DNA of 64,000 nucleotides from Silene latifolia (GCF_048544455.1 NC_133534.1:220686292-220750291); one strand, 5' to 3'. Counted from the first letter of the stretch, positions 24,326 to 37,281 are shown. Notes: generated by a model not told the origin, from the sequence alone. A program made the numbers and translations.

Positions 24326-25624
24326 TCAACGTCATACCCTCAAAACGGCATACAAGCTAGGCATGAAAGAGTCGGATTGGACCCCTACCAATCAAGGTGT
24401 GCGTGCATATGACGGTACGCGACGAAAAGTAGTAGGACTTGCTAACCTAACCATAGCCACAGGGCCAATCGAACGAAAGGTTAACTTCCAAATAGTGGAC
24501 ATTGAAGCTTCATTCAACATACTTCTGGGAAGGCCATGGATTCACGCTTCCAAAGCGGTAACATCCACCCTTCATCAAAAGATCAAGATCCCACTAAATG
24601 GCAAAGTAGTGACGATCACTTCGTCACCCATCAAGGCAATAATCGAAAAACAATCAAACAATCAAGTCCTTGCAGATCCCGTCTACGAACTTGGGGGCTT
24701 CCAAAGTGTGAGCGTCATAGAAAGTGAGTTGGCACCCTTATACTATAATCCCTACTCTAACTTGGTGGTCAACCACATACTCAAATCCCAGGGATACTTC
24801 CCTGGAATGCCCTTGAACCCTATTCGGAAGAATACCTTCGCACCATACAAGGAAGACAACTCAACAAGGATACCACTTGGGCTAGGGTACAAACCTACAA
24901 AAGAGGAGGTTCTCGAAATGCTTGCCCAAGTCCAAAACCGCAAGCATGTAGGAGTCCAAATGAGGCCCTATCTCCCCACTTTAAATGGGTACTTTGTTCA
25001 AGAAGGAAGTCTAGAACTCTTTCACGGATTTCCCGAGCCTTGGCATTATCTCGAGAGGAAGTTAGCCGGAATCGAGATCTTTCACGATTTCTACTTCATC
25101 CCTCCAGAAACAGTTCCTACCGTCAAGCACCTTGCTTGGACGAACAAGCTATTAGCCTATTGTTTGGAGAAGATCGATTCGTTAGAGCCGCGCAGGATGA
25201 GATCATTACCATGATACTTCAAGACGATCGCTTCAACCCCACCGCGTTGATCACAGAAACCAACACAAAACAGCAGAAAGGATGGAGAAAATCTATCAAA
25301 TGGACCAACAATCAAGGAAGACTCTTCAAGCTCACCACTGGAGAAGGAGAGATGTTCAAAGGAGAACCAGAAGACGATGAGTTTGAGTCGGAGTCGGAGT
25401 CAGAGTCGGAGTCTAGAGAATTCATTAGAGAGTCTACTCCTGTCGTCATCCCCACTCCCTTCGTTTCTCCTAGCATAGCCTCGAGTAGTCACAGTAGTTC
25501 GGGAAATGCCCCAACCACTGTCCCTTTGCCGCCACTAACCATGGATCAGTTGGCTTCTTTGTTTCAACTTTACTCATATTTTAATATGAATAAATCGGTT
25601 CGCTTACTCTTTGTGTTATCTTGA
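24312..25624 (+). pseudogene. Tat aspartic protease and linker (frameshifted)
   Basis: The active-site triplet region reads LVDDGS at the end of the previous frame. The body continues in another frame with NFQIVDIEASFNILLGRPWIH, the ILLGRPW strand being the conserved second half of retropepsin-like proteases. A further frame change occurs near 25180. The remainder (to 25624) is a Ser/Glu-rich linker encoded by GAGTCG repeats at 25385-25418, followed by low-complexity Ser/Pro. A stop at 25622 and another near 25671 separate it from reverse transcriptase. Confidence 0.8.
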
Positions 25625-25670
25625 GTGCAATTTCATTTACGATGATACCGAGGATGACCAAGACCCGGAC

Positions 25671-26863
25671 TAATCAAAATACCTCCCTACGTAGCCAAAG
25701 AAATACTACAGGAAGGGGAAGGGGGACCAAGAATAGAAGACACCGAACCCATCAATGTAGGAACCGAACTAGAACCCCAAGAACTTAGGATAGGGACTAC
25801 CCTGAGCTCTACCGAAAGGGCCGATTTCATAGATCTCCTAAATGAATTCAAAGATGTTTTCGCTTGGTCCTACAAAGATATGCCAGGGATCGACAGGGAT
25901 ATCGCTGAACATAGGATTCCGATTAAGCCGGGTTTCAAACCTGTGAAACAGAAGCTTCGACGAATGAGAACGGAATGGGCTCTAAAGATTAAGGAAGAAG
26001 TTGACAAGCAATTCAAAGCCGGGTTCATCAAAGTTTCCGAGTATTCTGACTGGGTAGCTAACATAGTACCCGTACCCAAAAAGGATGGGAGAATCCGCGT
26101 TTGCGTTGACTTTAGGGACTTAAACAAAGCAAGTCCAAAAGACGATTTCCCTCTACCTCACATCGACATATTGGTGGACAATACTGCAGACCACGCATTG
26201 CTGTCCTTCATGGATGGGTATGCGGGTTATAACCAGACCAAGATGGCCATGGAAGATATGCATAAGACCGCATTTGTCACCCAATGGGGAACCTACTGCT
26301 ATACGGTAATGCCGTTCGGATTGATCAACGCCGGAGCTACATACCAACGCACCGCAACTACACTCTTACATGACATGATGCACAAAGAAGTTGAGGTATA
26401 TGTAGACGACATGATTGTCAAATCCAAGGAAAGAGAAGGGCATATTGCGAACCCTCGCAAGTTCTTCGCACGGCTACAAAAGTACAACATGAGACTCAAT
26501 CCTCAGAAATGCACATTCGGGGTAACATCTGGCAAACTCCTGGGATATGTCGTTAGTCAAAGAGGTATAGAAATAGATCCTTCCAAAATCAAAGCTCTGA
26601 TCGAAATGCCACAACCTCAAACAGAAAAAGAAGTCAGAGGATTCCTAGGAAAGGTGCAATATATAAGTCGATTCATATCGAAACTTACGATGATTTGTGA
26701 GCCTATCTTCAAGAAACTCAAGAAAACAGACCACACCATGTGGGATGACGATTGTCAAAAAGCGTTCGATCGAATCAAGGAGATATTGGCTAAACCACCA
26801 GTGCTCATGCCACCACAACGAGATCAACCTCTTGGTTTATATCTCACAAGAATCAAACAATGA
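25671..26863 (+). pseudogene. Tat reverse transcriptase
   Basis: Open from about 25671 (IPPYVAKEI...), with the RT core from about 25880. Visible motifs: VPKKDGRIRVCVDFRDLNKA, then DFPLPHID, LSFMDGYAGYNQ, MPFGLINAGATYQR, the catalytic box YVDDMIV, and GYVVSQRGIEIDP. All RT subdomains are present in order. The first RNase H begins downstream, and a frameshift at 26850 (after GLYL) ends the frame. It belongs to the same polyprotein as the neighbours on both sides. Confidence 0.9.
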
Positions 26864-29004
26864 CCATGAGTGCCATGCTGGCTCAAACTGTAGGAAGTGA
26901 AGAAAGAGCTATCTACTATCTTAGTAAGAAGTTCTTGGACTACGAGTGCAAATACTCGCAACTCGAAAAGACATGCCTCGCTCTTGTGTGGGCAACGAAG
27001 AAGCTACGCCATTACATGCTTAGCTACTCCGTCAAAATATACTCCAAAATGGATCCAGTCAAATACCTTTTCGAGAAACCCGTCCTCAACGGACGTCTAG
27101 CAAGATGGACCCTGATGCTCTCAGAATTCGACCTCAAATACGTGCCACTGAAAGTTATAAAAGGTCGCGCCGTCGCCGAATTCTTCGCAGAGAATCCCAT
27201 CAATGACGCGCAAACAATAGATACTTGGTCATTTCCAGACGAGGATATACTCCAAACTGACATAGACTCCTGGGACCTGTACTTTGATGGAGCATCAAAC
27301 TTAAGAGGATTTGGAATAGGGGTGTTGCTCATTTCTCCTGAAGGTGAGCATACACCGATCGCTGTCAAACTCGACTTCGAGGTGACAAACAATGCCGCAG
27401 AATACGAAGCTTGTCTCATTGGACTACAAGCGGCAGTGAGCTTAGGCATTAAAAACCTCCGAGTACATGGGGATTCATCACTGATCATCAACCAAGTTAC
27501 AGGATCTTGGAAAATCCGAAGCGAAAGCCTCGCACCTTATCAGGCTAGAATAGACCAAGTCGCTCAATTCTTTGATCACGTAACCTACCTACACCTACCT
27601 CGGGAGGAAAATCAATTTGCAGACGCTCTTGCGAAACTTGCATCATTGATTAATATGCCAGATCACATGGTGGAAATGCCTTTGTGCATCGAACGACGGT
27701 CAGAGCCGGCTTATGTCCACCAAATCACCGATGAAGAGGAAATCACACAGGAACCATGGTTCCAAGCAATCCTGAATTTTAAGCTCAATGGTACATACCC
27801 ACCAGATATGGACAAGAGGGGACAACGTGCTATACGCCTACTAGCTTCCCAATACATCCTCATGCAGGGAGAGTTATACAAAAGAACACCTCTTGGTGTA
27901 GTCCTACGTTGCCTCGATCATTCACAGGCACGAAAGGTGATGGAAGAAGTCCACGACGGAGAATGCGGTCCTCACATGAGTGGGCCTATGATGGCAAAGA
28001 AAATCACACGTTTGGGATACTATTGGACCACAATGGAATCCGATTGCATCAAATACGTAAGACATTGCCACAATTGCCAAATCTTCGGAAATGTGCAACA
28101 TGTCCCTCCTTCATTACTCTATACAATGACATCTCCTTGGCCATTTTCTGCATGGGGAATTGACATAATCGGGAAGATAACCCCAGCCGGAACAGGAGAT
28201 CACTATTTCATTCTAGTAGCAATCGACTATTTTACCAAATGGGTAGAAGCGGCTTCCTACACTGGTCTTACAGCTAAAAATGTGGCAAAGTTCATACAAA
28301 ACAACATCATCTGTCGGTATGGATGCCCACATGAGATCATTAGCGATAATGGATCACATTTCCAAGCTGAGACCGAGCAATTGCTAGCCAAATACAAGAT
28401 TAAGCATCACCACTCTTCGCCCTATAGACCACAGACTAACGGCGCGGTAGAGGCGGCAAACAAGAATGTTGTCACAATTCTCAAGAAAATGATCGACAAC
28501 TATAGAGATTGGCCAAGCAAGATACCCTTTGCTTTATGGGGGTATCGTACATCTGTTAGGACGCCCACTGGGGCTACTCCTTTCTATTTGACCTACGACA
28601 TGGAAGCCGTACAACCGGTCGAGCTAGAGATACCATCCTTGCGTATTTTACTCGAAAGTCAAATCCCATAAGCCGATTGGAAGAGGGATAGGTATGAAGA
28701 ACTCATCCTCCTGGATGAACGTAGGCTACGCGCCTTGCATAATGTCCAAACATATCAAGCACGTATCAAACGGGCTTTCAACAAAAGAGTTAGGCCAAGG
28801 AACATCAAAGAAGGAGACTTAGTGCTCAAATCGGTTAGAGCTCTCTTACCAGTTGACCCACGGGGAAAATTCAAACCTAATTGGTCCGGACCATTTCTAG
28901 TCAAATCCATACTCCCAGGGGGTGCGGTAAGAATCACAGACCTAGACGGGAATGAATTTTCAAACCCAACAAACCTTGACCAACTGAAACGATACTATGC
29001 CTAG
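26860..29004 (+). pseudogene. Tat RNase H, archaeal-type RNase H and integrase
   Basis: First comes RNase H (AIYYLSKKFLDYE, LEKTCLALVWA, GRAVAEFFA). Then comes a second, archaeal/plant-type RNase H (LYFDGASNLRGFGIGVLL with the first Asp, NNAAEYEACLIGL with the Glu, HGDSSLIINQ with the next Asp, FADALAKLAS with the last). Having both is diagnostic for Tat. Integrase follows, with the HHCC finger (CHNCQ), Asp in WGIDIIG, Asp in IISDNGSHF and Glu in GAVEAANKN. A TAA at 28669 interrupts the C-terminal part, which continues to 29004 with YEELILLDERR and KFKPNWSGPFLVKSI. Confidence 0.92.
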
Positions 29005-29556
29005 AATAGGAACAAAAAAAAAACGCGCCTCGCGTAACCCCACGTGTCGCTCTTGTGGCTCTAAATAAACGGCCCCTGGCCAAGCTGAAATAAGCTAAAT
29101 GTCACTATGCTCTTGCATTTTGACAAATTTGTCATCCTCATATCATCAAATAAACTAAATTCGCACCTTCAGAGTAAGCAAAAGCTCATGCTTCTTTTCT
29201 AAGTTCATTACAAGCTCTTGCTCAGAACAATTATTCTTTTACATTTACTCGAACTACGCGCAAGGGTTTGATTTCGCTTTTTTAAGTGAATACGTAGGCA
29301 ATCCTTCACGGGATTCAACCCATCATATCTAAAATGTAAATAGAAGGACATTTGCATTGCAATTGAAATTCAACAAGAATAATAAAAAGAAAATCACAAC
29401 GGTTTCATAACCATTTAACCTTTTTTTTTTTCATTCATTTTTTTAATAATAATAGTACGCTACATAAAAAAAATAGAATAGGCTAGGATTCTAAAAACCC
29501 CACCTTTTTTATTACAACAATAATAATAGTAATCAAATAATAAATAAAGACTCGGG
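29005..29556. other. Convergent 3' untranslated zone between Tat pol and antisense gene 1
   Basis: No coding frame. GAATACGTAGGCAATCC near 29288 resembles a block often seen after Tat pol. On the minus strand AATAAA occurs at about 29507-29512, a candidate polyadenylation signal for the antisense gene ending at 29557. Confidence 0.5.
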
Positions 29557-30358
29557 CTATTCCTCCATCTTCCCCTTGCCCTTGTCATTCTTGTCATACT
29601 TCTTGTCACGACCTCGAGCCGGACGCTCTTGCGCCACTTCAGACCTAATCACCAACGCTCTTTCTCGAGGCCTAGCTTTTCCATTTTTGCCAATCACCAT
29701 TTCCGCGACAGGAGTAGTCTTCGGTTTCTTCGACGGATGAACAACTTGAAACCCGGCTTCTTCTTCTCCCTCTGTCAGATGGTTCTCCTTCTCTTTCTCT
29801 CCCTCACGCACCTTGTAGTCGATGGGCTCGCGCTTCCTCAATTTCTCGCGCTCTTCCGGAGTAGTAGCCTTTCTCCATCTCAGATAAGAATCCGACACCC
29901 ATAAAGCATTGGCGGAGAAATTCAAGAACCACATGTTTCTTTGGGCCCATTTCATAGCCCACTCTCTTCGGCTCTCTGTAGTAAGCGCCATAGCAGTCTG
30001 CGGGACGGTATCAAGCCTAGGGATCGTCTGTTTCAGCCCAACTTGTCTCATCAGCCTCTCCGGGAAGATGCACACCATAAACTCCAATCCGGGAATGCGC
30101 ACGGACCTAGTGGGATCCAAAGAAGACACTCCAGTGACGGACTTAAGGTGCCACCATGGCACGACCCACCTGATCAACGGGCCATCATCACTCTTCAGCT
30201 TGTTCTTCCAATAATCACAGACCCGGATGAAGTCCACCATGTACAACCGCGTCCTTATCGCAATCGAACGAGCATGATAGGAAAGCGCATGAACTGGGGG
30301 CTCGATCAATCGGAGCCGTTCCATAAGCCAAACCTACCAAAAGCAGTGTATTAGACAT

Positions 30359-30397
<39 letters not shown>

Positions 30398-31085
30398 ACA
30401 AAAAAGAAAAACAGCAAAAAAGAAGAAGAAGAAAAAAAAAGATGTCTTTTACCTGCAGAATGACGGGACTCCCCAAGAATGGCAGATCACGGTTGGATTT
30501 CCTATTATCCAAGCCCAAAATAATCTCTCCTAAGCATAAGCAAGCCGGGCTCCTGCGCAGCTCCATCTGCTCAACAAGGCCCAGAAGACGGGGATCACCT
30601 CTCAAGTCTTCATCAACATGCCCTTGGAAGACATATACATGCAACAAGCAAAAGCCAAACGCCCTCCGCCTAGCAACATGAGAAACGGTGGGGTCGGCCC
30701 TGTTGATGAATCGATCTATGAAGTCCAACATTCTCACACCTTTTGAGGTAACTAGACGGTCCACCTCAAGTCTAGTCAATCCGAGCAAATCTCTAAATTT
30801 GCTTTTGTACCCTTGAGAAGTGGAAGGAATGGCAGGCAAATGTTCGGGGTCCCATCCACCAATAGAAGCGATTTCTTCAGGAAAGGGGCAAATATCACCC
30901 CCGGGGAACACAAAAACATGGTAGTTCGGGTCCCAGTAGTCAAGGCAAGCATCCAAGAACGGTTTCACAACCTTGATGAGTTTCAAACTCAACAACGATC
31001 CAAAATTATAAGAGCCCATATCATGCTTCTCCATATTTGAAAACTCGTTGGTCCATTCCTTCAAGCGGATCTCCAAAGTATTCAT
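29557..31085 (-). CDS. Antisense gene 1: DUF7745 / plant-mobile-domain-like protein, two exons
   Basis: Exon 1 is 31085-30453 (211 codons) and exon 2 is 30333-29557 (258 codons plus stop). Both exons are whole codons, so splicing gives an intact 469-residue protein. Exon 1 has YNFGSLLSLKLIKVVKPFLD, PFPEEIASIGGW, DFIDRF and FGFCLLHVYVF, then GSPVILQ. Splicing joins this to VWLMERLRLIEPP, completing the G(S/G)P-LLLQ-W-E-L block typical of these proteins. Exon 2 continues with RWVVPWWHLKSVTG and ends in a Lys/Arg/Glu-rich tail (RGRDKKYDKNDKGKGKMEE), possibly a nuclear signal. The family is related in layout to the PMD of MAIN/MAIL1. No stop or frameshift occurs, unlike the surrounding gag-pol. 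It lies opposite to the element, between pol and the second antisense gene. Its molecular function is unknown. Confidence 0.85.
30334..30452 (-). other. Intron of antisense gene 1
   Basis: 119 bp. The donor is CAG|GTAAAAG (GT at 30452-30451) and the acceptor is TTTTGGTAG|GTTTGG (AG at 30335-30334). A run of 36 T (plus-strand A run, 30360-30395) makes an extreme polypyrimidine tract. Phase 0. The joined protein reads through the family signature, which is strong support. Confidence 0.85.
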
Positions 31086-31177
31086 GATGAAATTTTTTTG
31101 TGTTGTTTTGAGAATTTTATGTAAATAGACGAAGAAGAGACGAAAGATTTGTGTGAATAAAAGCTCTATCGACGTTT

Positions 31178-31186
31178 CTATTTATA
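31178..31186 (-). promoter_or_regulatory. TATA box of antisense gene 1
   Basis: The minus strand reads ATTAGTATAAATAGAAACG, 93 bp upstream of the ATG, so transcription would start near 31150 with a leader of about 65 bases. The word ATTAGTATAAATAG is identical to that at the sense LTR promoter (19607-19620). Confidence 0.7.
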
Positions 31187-31227
31187 CTAATTGCTGTTTC
31201 CAAAAATCCGTCAGAATAGAACAGCTT

Positions 31228-31290
31228 GGGAACAGGCGCAGCACCTGCTGCGCCTCTTCAAAGGGACGCAGCTCATGCTGCGCCCCTTCC
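31228..31290. repeat. GCGCAGC/GCTGCGCC module upstream of antisense gene 1
   Basis: GGGAACAGGCGCAGC...GCTGCGCCTCTTC, then AAGGGACGCAGC...GCTGCGCCCCTTCC. Same two-hairpin form as in the LTRs. It ends about 40 bp upstream of the antisense TATA box. Confidence 0.8.
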
Positions 31291-31991
31291 TCAGTTTCAC
31301 TTCTGTGATTTCCCGCGTGGGATCTTTCCTAATTCCGTGACGAATAATTTCCTATTCCTACGGGTTATTATTTTGGTTAATACGGGAAGATTACCATATT
31401 TCAAGTTCCCTAATTCCGCGGGCACGCATTTCGAGACGACGTCGACATTTCGCCATTTTACCACATGTGCACATTTTCATTTTTAGGAAATAAATTTCAT
31501 TTTCATTTTTTTTATTATTATTAATTTCATTTTCATTTTAGGAAATAATTTTCATTTTAATTTCAACTTGTATATATTGATTTCTATTTTTTAATTTCAT
31601 TTCTACATTTCTAACTTATAAATTTCCTTTTTTCTTTTTTTTTTAGGGGGTAACCCTTCCTACCGTCCGGTCATTTTCGGCAAAATTTTTGCATTCTTTT
31701 GAGTCTCTCATTTTGCGCTAATCAAGGCCATATGTATATACAAATGTATGTTTTGCATGTTTTCTATGTAATTTTTGACAGCATGACGGCGTAAACCGTC
31801 ATCTACCAAACCTGTTCGAAACTAACCTGCAGGTACAAGCAACACGATCCAACAGCAAAGGCGCTCAGGCCATCGTATATATACCAAATGAAGGAAATGT
31901 ACAACAAACTGGGGGCTCGAGCCCCAAACAAAGTCCAAAATGTTCAAAATCAGTATACAAGTGTGCAAAATACGACAAAAGCTACACAAAA
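31291..31991. other. Spacer between the two antisense genes
   Basis: AT-rich, no coding frame. It repeats 'aattttcattttcattttt'-like words at 31470-31560. A perfect GGGGCTCGAGCCCC palindrome occurs at about 31913-31926, just downstream of the stop of antisense gene 2. Confidence 0.5.
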
Positions 31992-33753
31992 CTACTGCTG
32001 GGCGCCCTCCAACTCTGCAACTCTCGCCACAAGAACGGCGATCTCGGCGTCCCGAACCTCGAGCTCCCTCAACAAGCGAGCCGTCTCCTCCCGTGACTGG
32101 GCTAACTCTCGCTCCAGCCCGCGGTCACCCTGTAAACAATAAATTGGCTCATGTCAATCGATTCGAGCAAAATTAGAAAAGTCAAAAATCAAAAATGAAA
32201 TAGGCGTAAGGTTCATACCTGACGACCCCGACCGCCGACAAGTGCCTCGACGGCAGTAGCTCGCAGCCGGTTGGCCACCCTCCACAACGCCACAAACCGA
32301 GACGGCGCAACCTGTATTTTCAAAAAGAAATTCTCAACAATTGAACGAACTCAATCAAATGTGTTCTTACACAAAGGTTATACAAGTTTGAGCTCACCCT
32401 CCGAATCAGATGCTGCCAGTCATCCAGGCCAGCATCCGTCACAGCCACGTCAAAATCACGCAGCTCGGAGATCATCGTCCTCCCGGTCGCGTCAGTGTAC
32501 TCGAGGGTCTCGGGGTACTCTGGGGGCTCGATGCTCGCCGCCTCGACCTCCTGCAAAGACAAATGATTCTCACTAATCGATGATCTTTCATCACGATTCT
32601 CAAAAAAAAAATCAAAACAAAATAAAAGATACTCACCACTACCGGCCAGTACGCCAACCTCCCGTAAAGGAACGCCGAGTAGTCCTCGCTAAGGAGAAGA
32701 AGGTCGTCACCACTGGCACCAGCCAGGTCCGCCTCCCTCTCAGCCTCAGAAGGCTCCCTGAACATCGTCCTGGGAGGATCGACGGGAACCGTCAACACGT
32801 CCCGCGAGCACTGACGAGCCAAACGCCGCCCAAGTACCACACAGACCCATCGACGTCCTCAACGGCCGGCTCGAGCTCCTAGGTCGAAGGACCTCAGCCA
32901 CAAAAGGAGGCGCTCCAGCATACTCCGCCCAAGGTCTGGGCACCCACTATGACAAGGTAAAACAAGGATCATTCCCATGATCAACTAAAAGCGAATATAA
33001 GAAGCACGAGCAAATATAAGTGTGATACTCACGCTACTCAGCTGAAGAGCGTTCACGTCCCGCCGGTAGACGTTGTGAGAAGAACGCTTGCTCTTCGTTC
33101 GGCACATCACCCAATCCCTCACCACGGGATAGGCCCTCTCCAACGGCTCCGTCCTCTTGGGCGCGAGGCTCGGAAAGTAGGAGTACACCCACGCCTACAA
33201 AAGCAAAATAATCAATGACGATCTTTCGTGATTTGATAAAGAAAAGGAATTTACTTTGGTCCAAAGAAAGGTTCATACCTCCAGCAAGAGTCCAGGTCCG
33301 ACAGCACTAGGAGAAGTCCCCTTCTCAATCAACTCCGGACGAACCATGGCCCTCAGGAAGCGGATGAGGACCGCAAAACCAGAAATGACCCGGCCCCAAC
33401 GTCCTAGGGAACTCGGGTCGAAAGGAAGGGAAGAAGCTTCGTCGACGACCTCTCGCCCTTGTCTCCGAGGTAAATCGAAGACGGGAACCACCAAAGCCAC
33501 GACGAGCCCTCGCTTAGCAGACGGGGAGGAGGAGCCGTCTCCCTCCCATCAATCATCACCGGCGCACGGGGTCTTCCCCGCAAAGTAGTCTCGAACATAA
33601 GAACGGGTATCAAACCCAAGATCAGAATGTGACCTTCGGCGACAAGTTCCACCGATCAATCTCCTCGCCTCGGCCGAGTCCGCCCTCATGGCAGTCTCCG
33701 GCCACACCACCTCCTCGGTCCCACACGGCAGACCAGAAATCATGTCGTAGTCC

Positions 33754-35022
33754 TGTTGGAATATGTGTCCTCCGACAATAATGCGATCACAACTGTTGAT
33801 CATGATGATCACATGTTTAAATCTCATTATATGGAATACAATTGGGAAGTAATATTGTTACTGTCAACTGGTCAACATATATCGGTAATGATTGGCTGAC
33901 TAGAGTTTGACATTACTGTCGTGTGACGGTGGTGATCAGTTGACCCCCTAGGTCATACCTAAAATGCAATACTCTTAATTGATTATTTAATTAATCGTAT
34001 AATGTTGCGAGTTAATTAAATTACTTGAAAATTGACGGACGATTTTGGAAGTAAAATTTACGTATCATATTGAAATGTGATTAAATAAGATACGGTCTGA
34101 GTAATTGAATTGTATCATTACTCGGATGAAATAATTGTTTAATATAACAATTAAATTGAATGAATTGTTATAAATACAATCAGTTGTAATTTATAAATGG
34201 TAAAATATTTTGGCACAAGTAATTATAAAATTACTAAGTCGATTTTTGTATGTGACGTATTTTTATTAATACGTTGATTTTTAATATGTTAAAAATACAT
34301 AACAAATTTATATCACATATGACATGTGACATATTGACAATTGACAAAAATAATATGGAATCCATATTATTTAGTGGGCCGAAAATTAGAGGGTTGTTGA
34401 GCTAATTATATGTTGATTGTAATTAGTGGAAGGCATGATGATTGCACTAGTCACTAGCCATGCAAGCCTATTGTTCATTGTGAAGAACAATTTTTCCATG
34501 CATTGGCTCCCCTAAAGCTCTCCTCTTACACGGTTTTGGGGAAGAAAAACCATCATTGTTTTTCTATAATTTTTACCTAATAATATACTAAGTGTAGTGT
34601 ATTATTCATTCATTCTATCTATCATCCAAAATACAATTTTAGAGAGAATAAAAAATCCTCCTCTCTTTCTCTCTAAAAACCGAAATATTCAAAGTGTTAA
34701 AAATATTTTGGTTCAATTTTCTACTTGATTAATATTACACTAGTATTTGTAATATTAATTAATTTAAGAGAAAGCCTTGGGTATAAAGCTTAGGGAGAGA
34801 TCTTACACTTAGATCTTGTTCATCCATAAGGGAAAGCTCAAGATCAAAAGAGAAAGGTGATCTCTTTTGTGCCCTAATAACCGAAAATCACCAATGTAAG
34901 GACATGATTTCTCCTCTATTTTATTATTGTTTGCATGCATAAAATCCGTATTTAATTTTATGACAAATTAATTTAGACATATGTGAGTATGTTAGTATGT
35001 ATATGAATCTACATTTCCTTCA
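33754..35022 (+). repeat. 5' LTR of the gag-only element
   Basis: Begins TGTTGGAATATGTG and ends TTTCCTTCA. AT-rich, with a CTCTCTTTCTCTCTAAAAACC stretch near 34663. The mate is 41282-42546. Confidence 0.9.
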
Positions 35023-35024
35023 AT

Positions 35025-35037
35025 CGGTATCAAGAGC
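35025..35037 (+). other. Primer binding site of the gag-only element
   Basis: CGGTATCAAGAGC, three bases after the LTR. It is a variant of the tRNA-iMet site TGGTATCAGAGC with one substitution and one added base. Confidence 0.6.
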
Positions 35038-37281
35038 CACGGTTGTTTGCATGCAAATCGGTTAAAAGTTTTTCCGAGTTATAAGAATAACAAATAAAAC
35101 TTGTAAAATTTGTGTTATTATGATATACCACGAAATTAAACCATGCATGTTAATATTTCTGGTCCTAAAATGTTTTAGGATATTTTGGTTAATTTTTCGG
35201 ATTTTTATTGTTCATAATTCACAATAATGGCATTTAAATGTGATTTTATGAGTAAAAATGTCATTTTTGGTCTAAAAATAGCTATACTTTGAATTTTCAC
35301 TTGGTTTTTGGATATGTTTTCACATATATTATTTTGAGATAACCTGTAAATTTTCATAATTTTTGGACTTGTTATGCTCGAAAAATGAATTTTTCATTAT
35401 TAAATTCGGATTTAGGTGAAAATAGGTTAATATGAGTTAAATTTCGAATCTGGTCATAGAAAATTAATATGTTGTCACATGAAATTTTACAAGATGTGTG
35501 TAAAATAATTGGCTATAAAGAAGTCTTTTTGCATGATTTATGAATTTTTGAAGAAAAATAGCATAAATAGTGACATTATTAGTGGAAAATTAATAAAACA
35601 TGATCTATGACTTAGGAAAAACGTGTAATGTTGCATTTTATTATATTTTTCAGATATAAAATTGAAAAGTTAATAAAAATAATTTTTTCCATGTTTTTAT
35701 GATTATTTTATTAAAAATCAATAAACCGCAACATTGTTTTTCGGGTAAATTTTCGAAATTTTTAACCTAAGATTTTGAACATTATGAGTGTCATGGAATT
35801 TTTTCCAGAATGTTCATGAGTTTAAATTTCAAATTTTGAATTTATTTGAAATTTTGTGATTTATTTGAGGTTTAATAGCTTATTTTGTAATTTTTGGTCC
35901 ATTTATGAACAATTTTATAAAATATGGGTTAATTATGGTCAAATTATTAGTGAAGACTATATTTTGAGTCCTAAGAGGTTAGGGTAATTAACTTATGCAT
36001 AAATATGAGTTTATGCATTTTTGTGATTATAAAATGTTGAAATCACGCAAATCCGTAAAAACCGAGTAATATACGATATTGGCTAATTAAAGGCGATTTA
36101 GCATAAATTGAGCATGTTCATACATAATATAATGCTGCATTTTCTTTATGATTGTCATAATTTTAATTTATGTAATTTTTGAATTATGTAATTTTACTTA
36201 GTATGGCCTTAAATTTTAATTGGTATTTCCCGAAATGTATGGGAATACCGATTCGGTTGTAATTTTTATTGTGATCTCGTATCACCGTTTTGTAATTTAA
36301 TAGATTTATTTTATTTTAGTTACAAATGTATAATAGGAAATTATGTAATTTATTATGTAATTTTATTCATTAGGAGTTCCCAAAGACGGATTTCTTCAAG
36401 AATGGCGATACATAAAGACGGTGTTACTTCGAGATGCGTGCCACAACCGAAGTTCAAGGGACCAATGGAGTTGGTTTCCGAATATGTAATAGTTAAATAG
36501 TTTTTCTATTTTAGGAAAGGCCATACTAGGATTTATTTATTTTTATGCTTGCATTTTATTTTATGTCACATGCATCGCTAAATCGCCATAACTAAAACAT
36601 GCATTTTATCTTATCGAGTTAATCGACCGTGTCAAATATAATTATCGTAGTTCACCGCTTTAGTTCACTTAAAACGTGATAGATAATAATTTGACATGAC
36701 CTCTCGCTAAAACAATTAATTGAGACATAGCCTTACCAAAGAGTAGAAACCATGAAAACCTATTTCGTGGGGGAGTGCACTCGGCCACACCGGGTACAAA
36801 CCTTGTTACGTAGGGGAAGTGGGTGATAAATGTCTATCCACCGAATTCATGTTGATGAGGGTTTCATCGGCCACACCGTGCCCAAGTTAATGTGGGTTTG
36901 GATCATGGACACATTTATTCGAAATTTGGATTGAACTCAACAAAAGTTTTTCGATAAGGGTTTTATCGGCCACACCGTCCCCTTGTTGAATGTGTTTTGG
37001 GCTATAGATAAATGTTAATGTAATATTATCGACCAAGAGTTCTAAAAGTAGAATCGATTAAAACGTTAATCCACCGAGTTATATTGATGAGGGTTTCATC
37101 GGCCACACCGTGCCCAAATTGATATGAATTTGGGTCTTGGAATCATTTATCTAGTTGGGTAGAGGTCACTAGAAAAATGCATGAAACTTGTTTAAATCAT
37201 ACATTTTTACGAGTATTATTAAAACGACAATTGTTTTACTCCTTATATTTTGTTTTGTAGACCACTTCTTTTTCATAACAA
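35038..37281 (+). other. Leader of the gag-only element with GGCCACACCG repeats
   Basis: About 2.2 kb, AT-rich, without coding frames. Between 36780 and 37130 four copies of a direct repeat occur (about 36780, 36866, 36966 and 37098). The core is GGGTTTCATCGGCCACACCG, usually followed by TGCCCAA, spaced about 85-130 bp. Position just upstream of gag suggests a packaging or translation role, but nothing shows it. Confidence 0.65.

Noticed and set aside
30360..30395. Poly(A) run as the tail of a processed retrocopy
   Set aside because: It is flanked by correct splice sites on the minus strand and forms the polypyrimidine tract; no retrocopy or duplication surrounds it.
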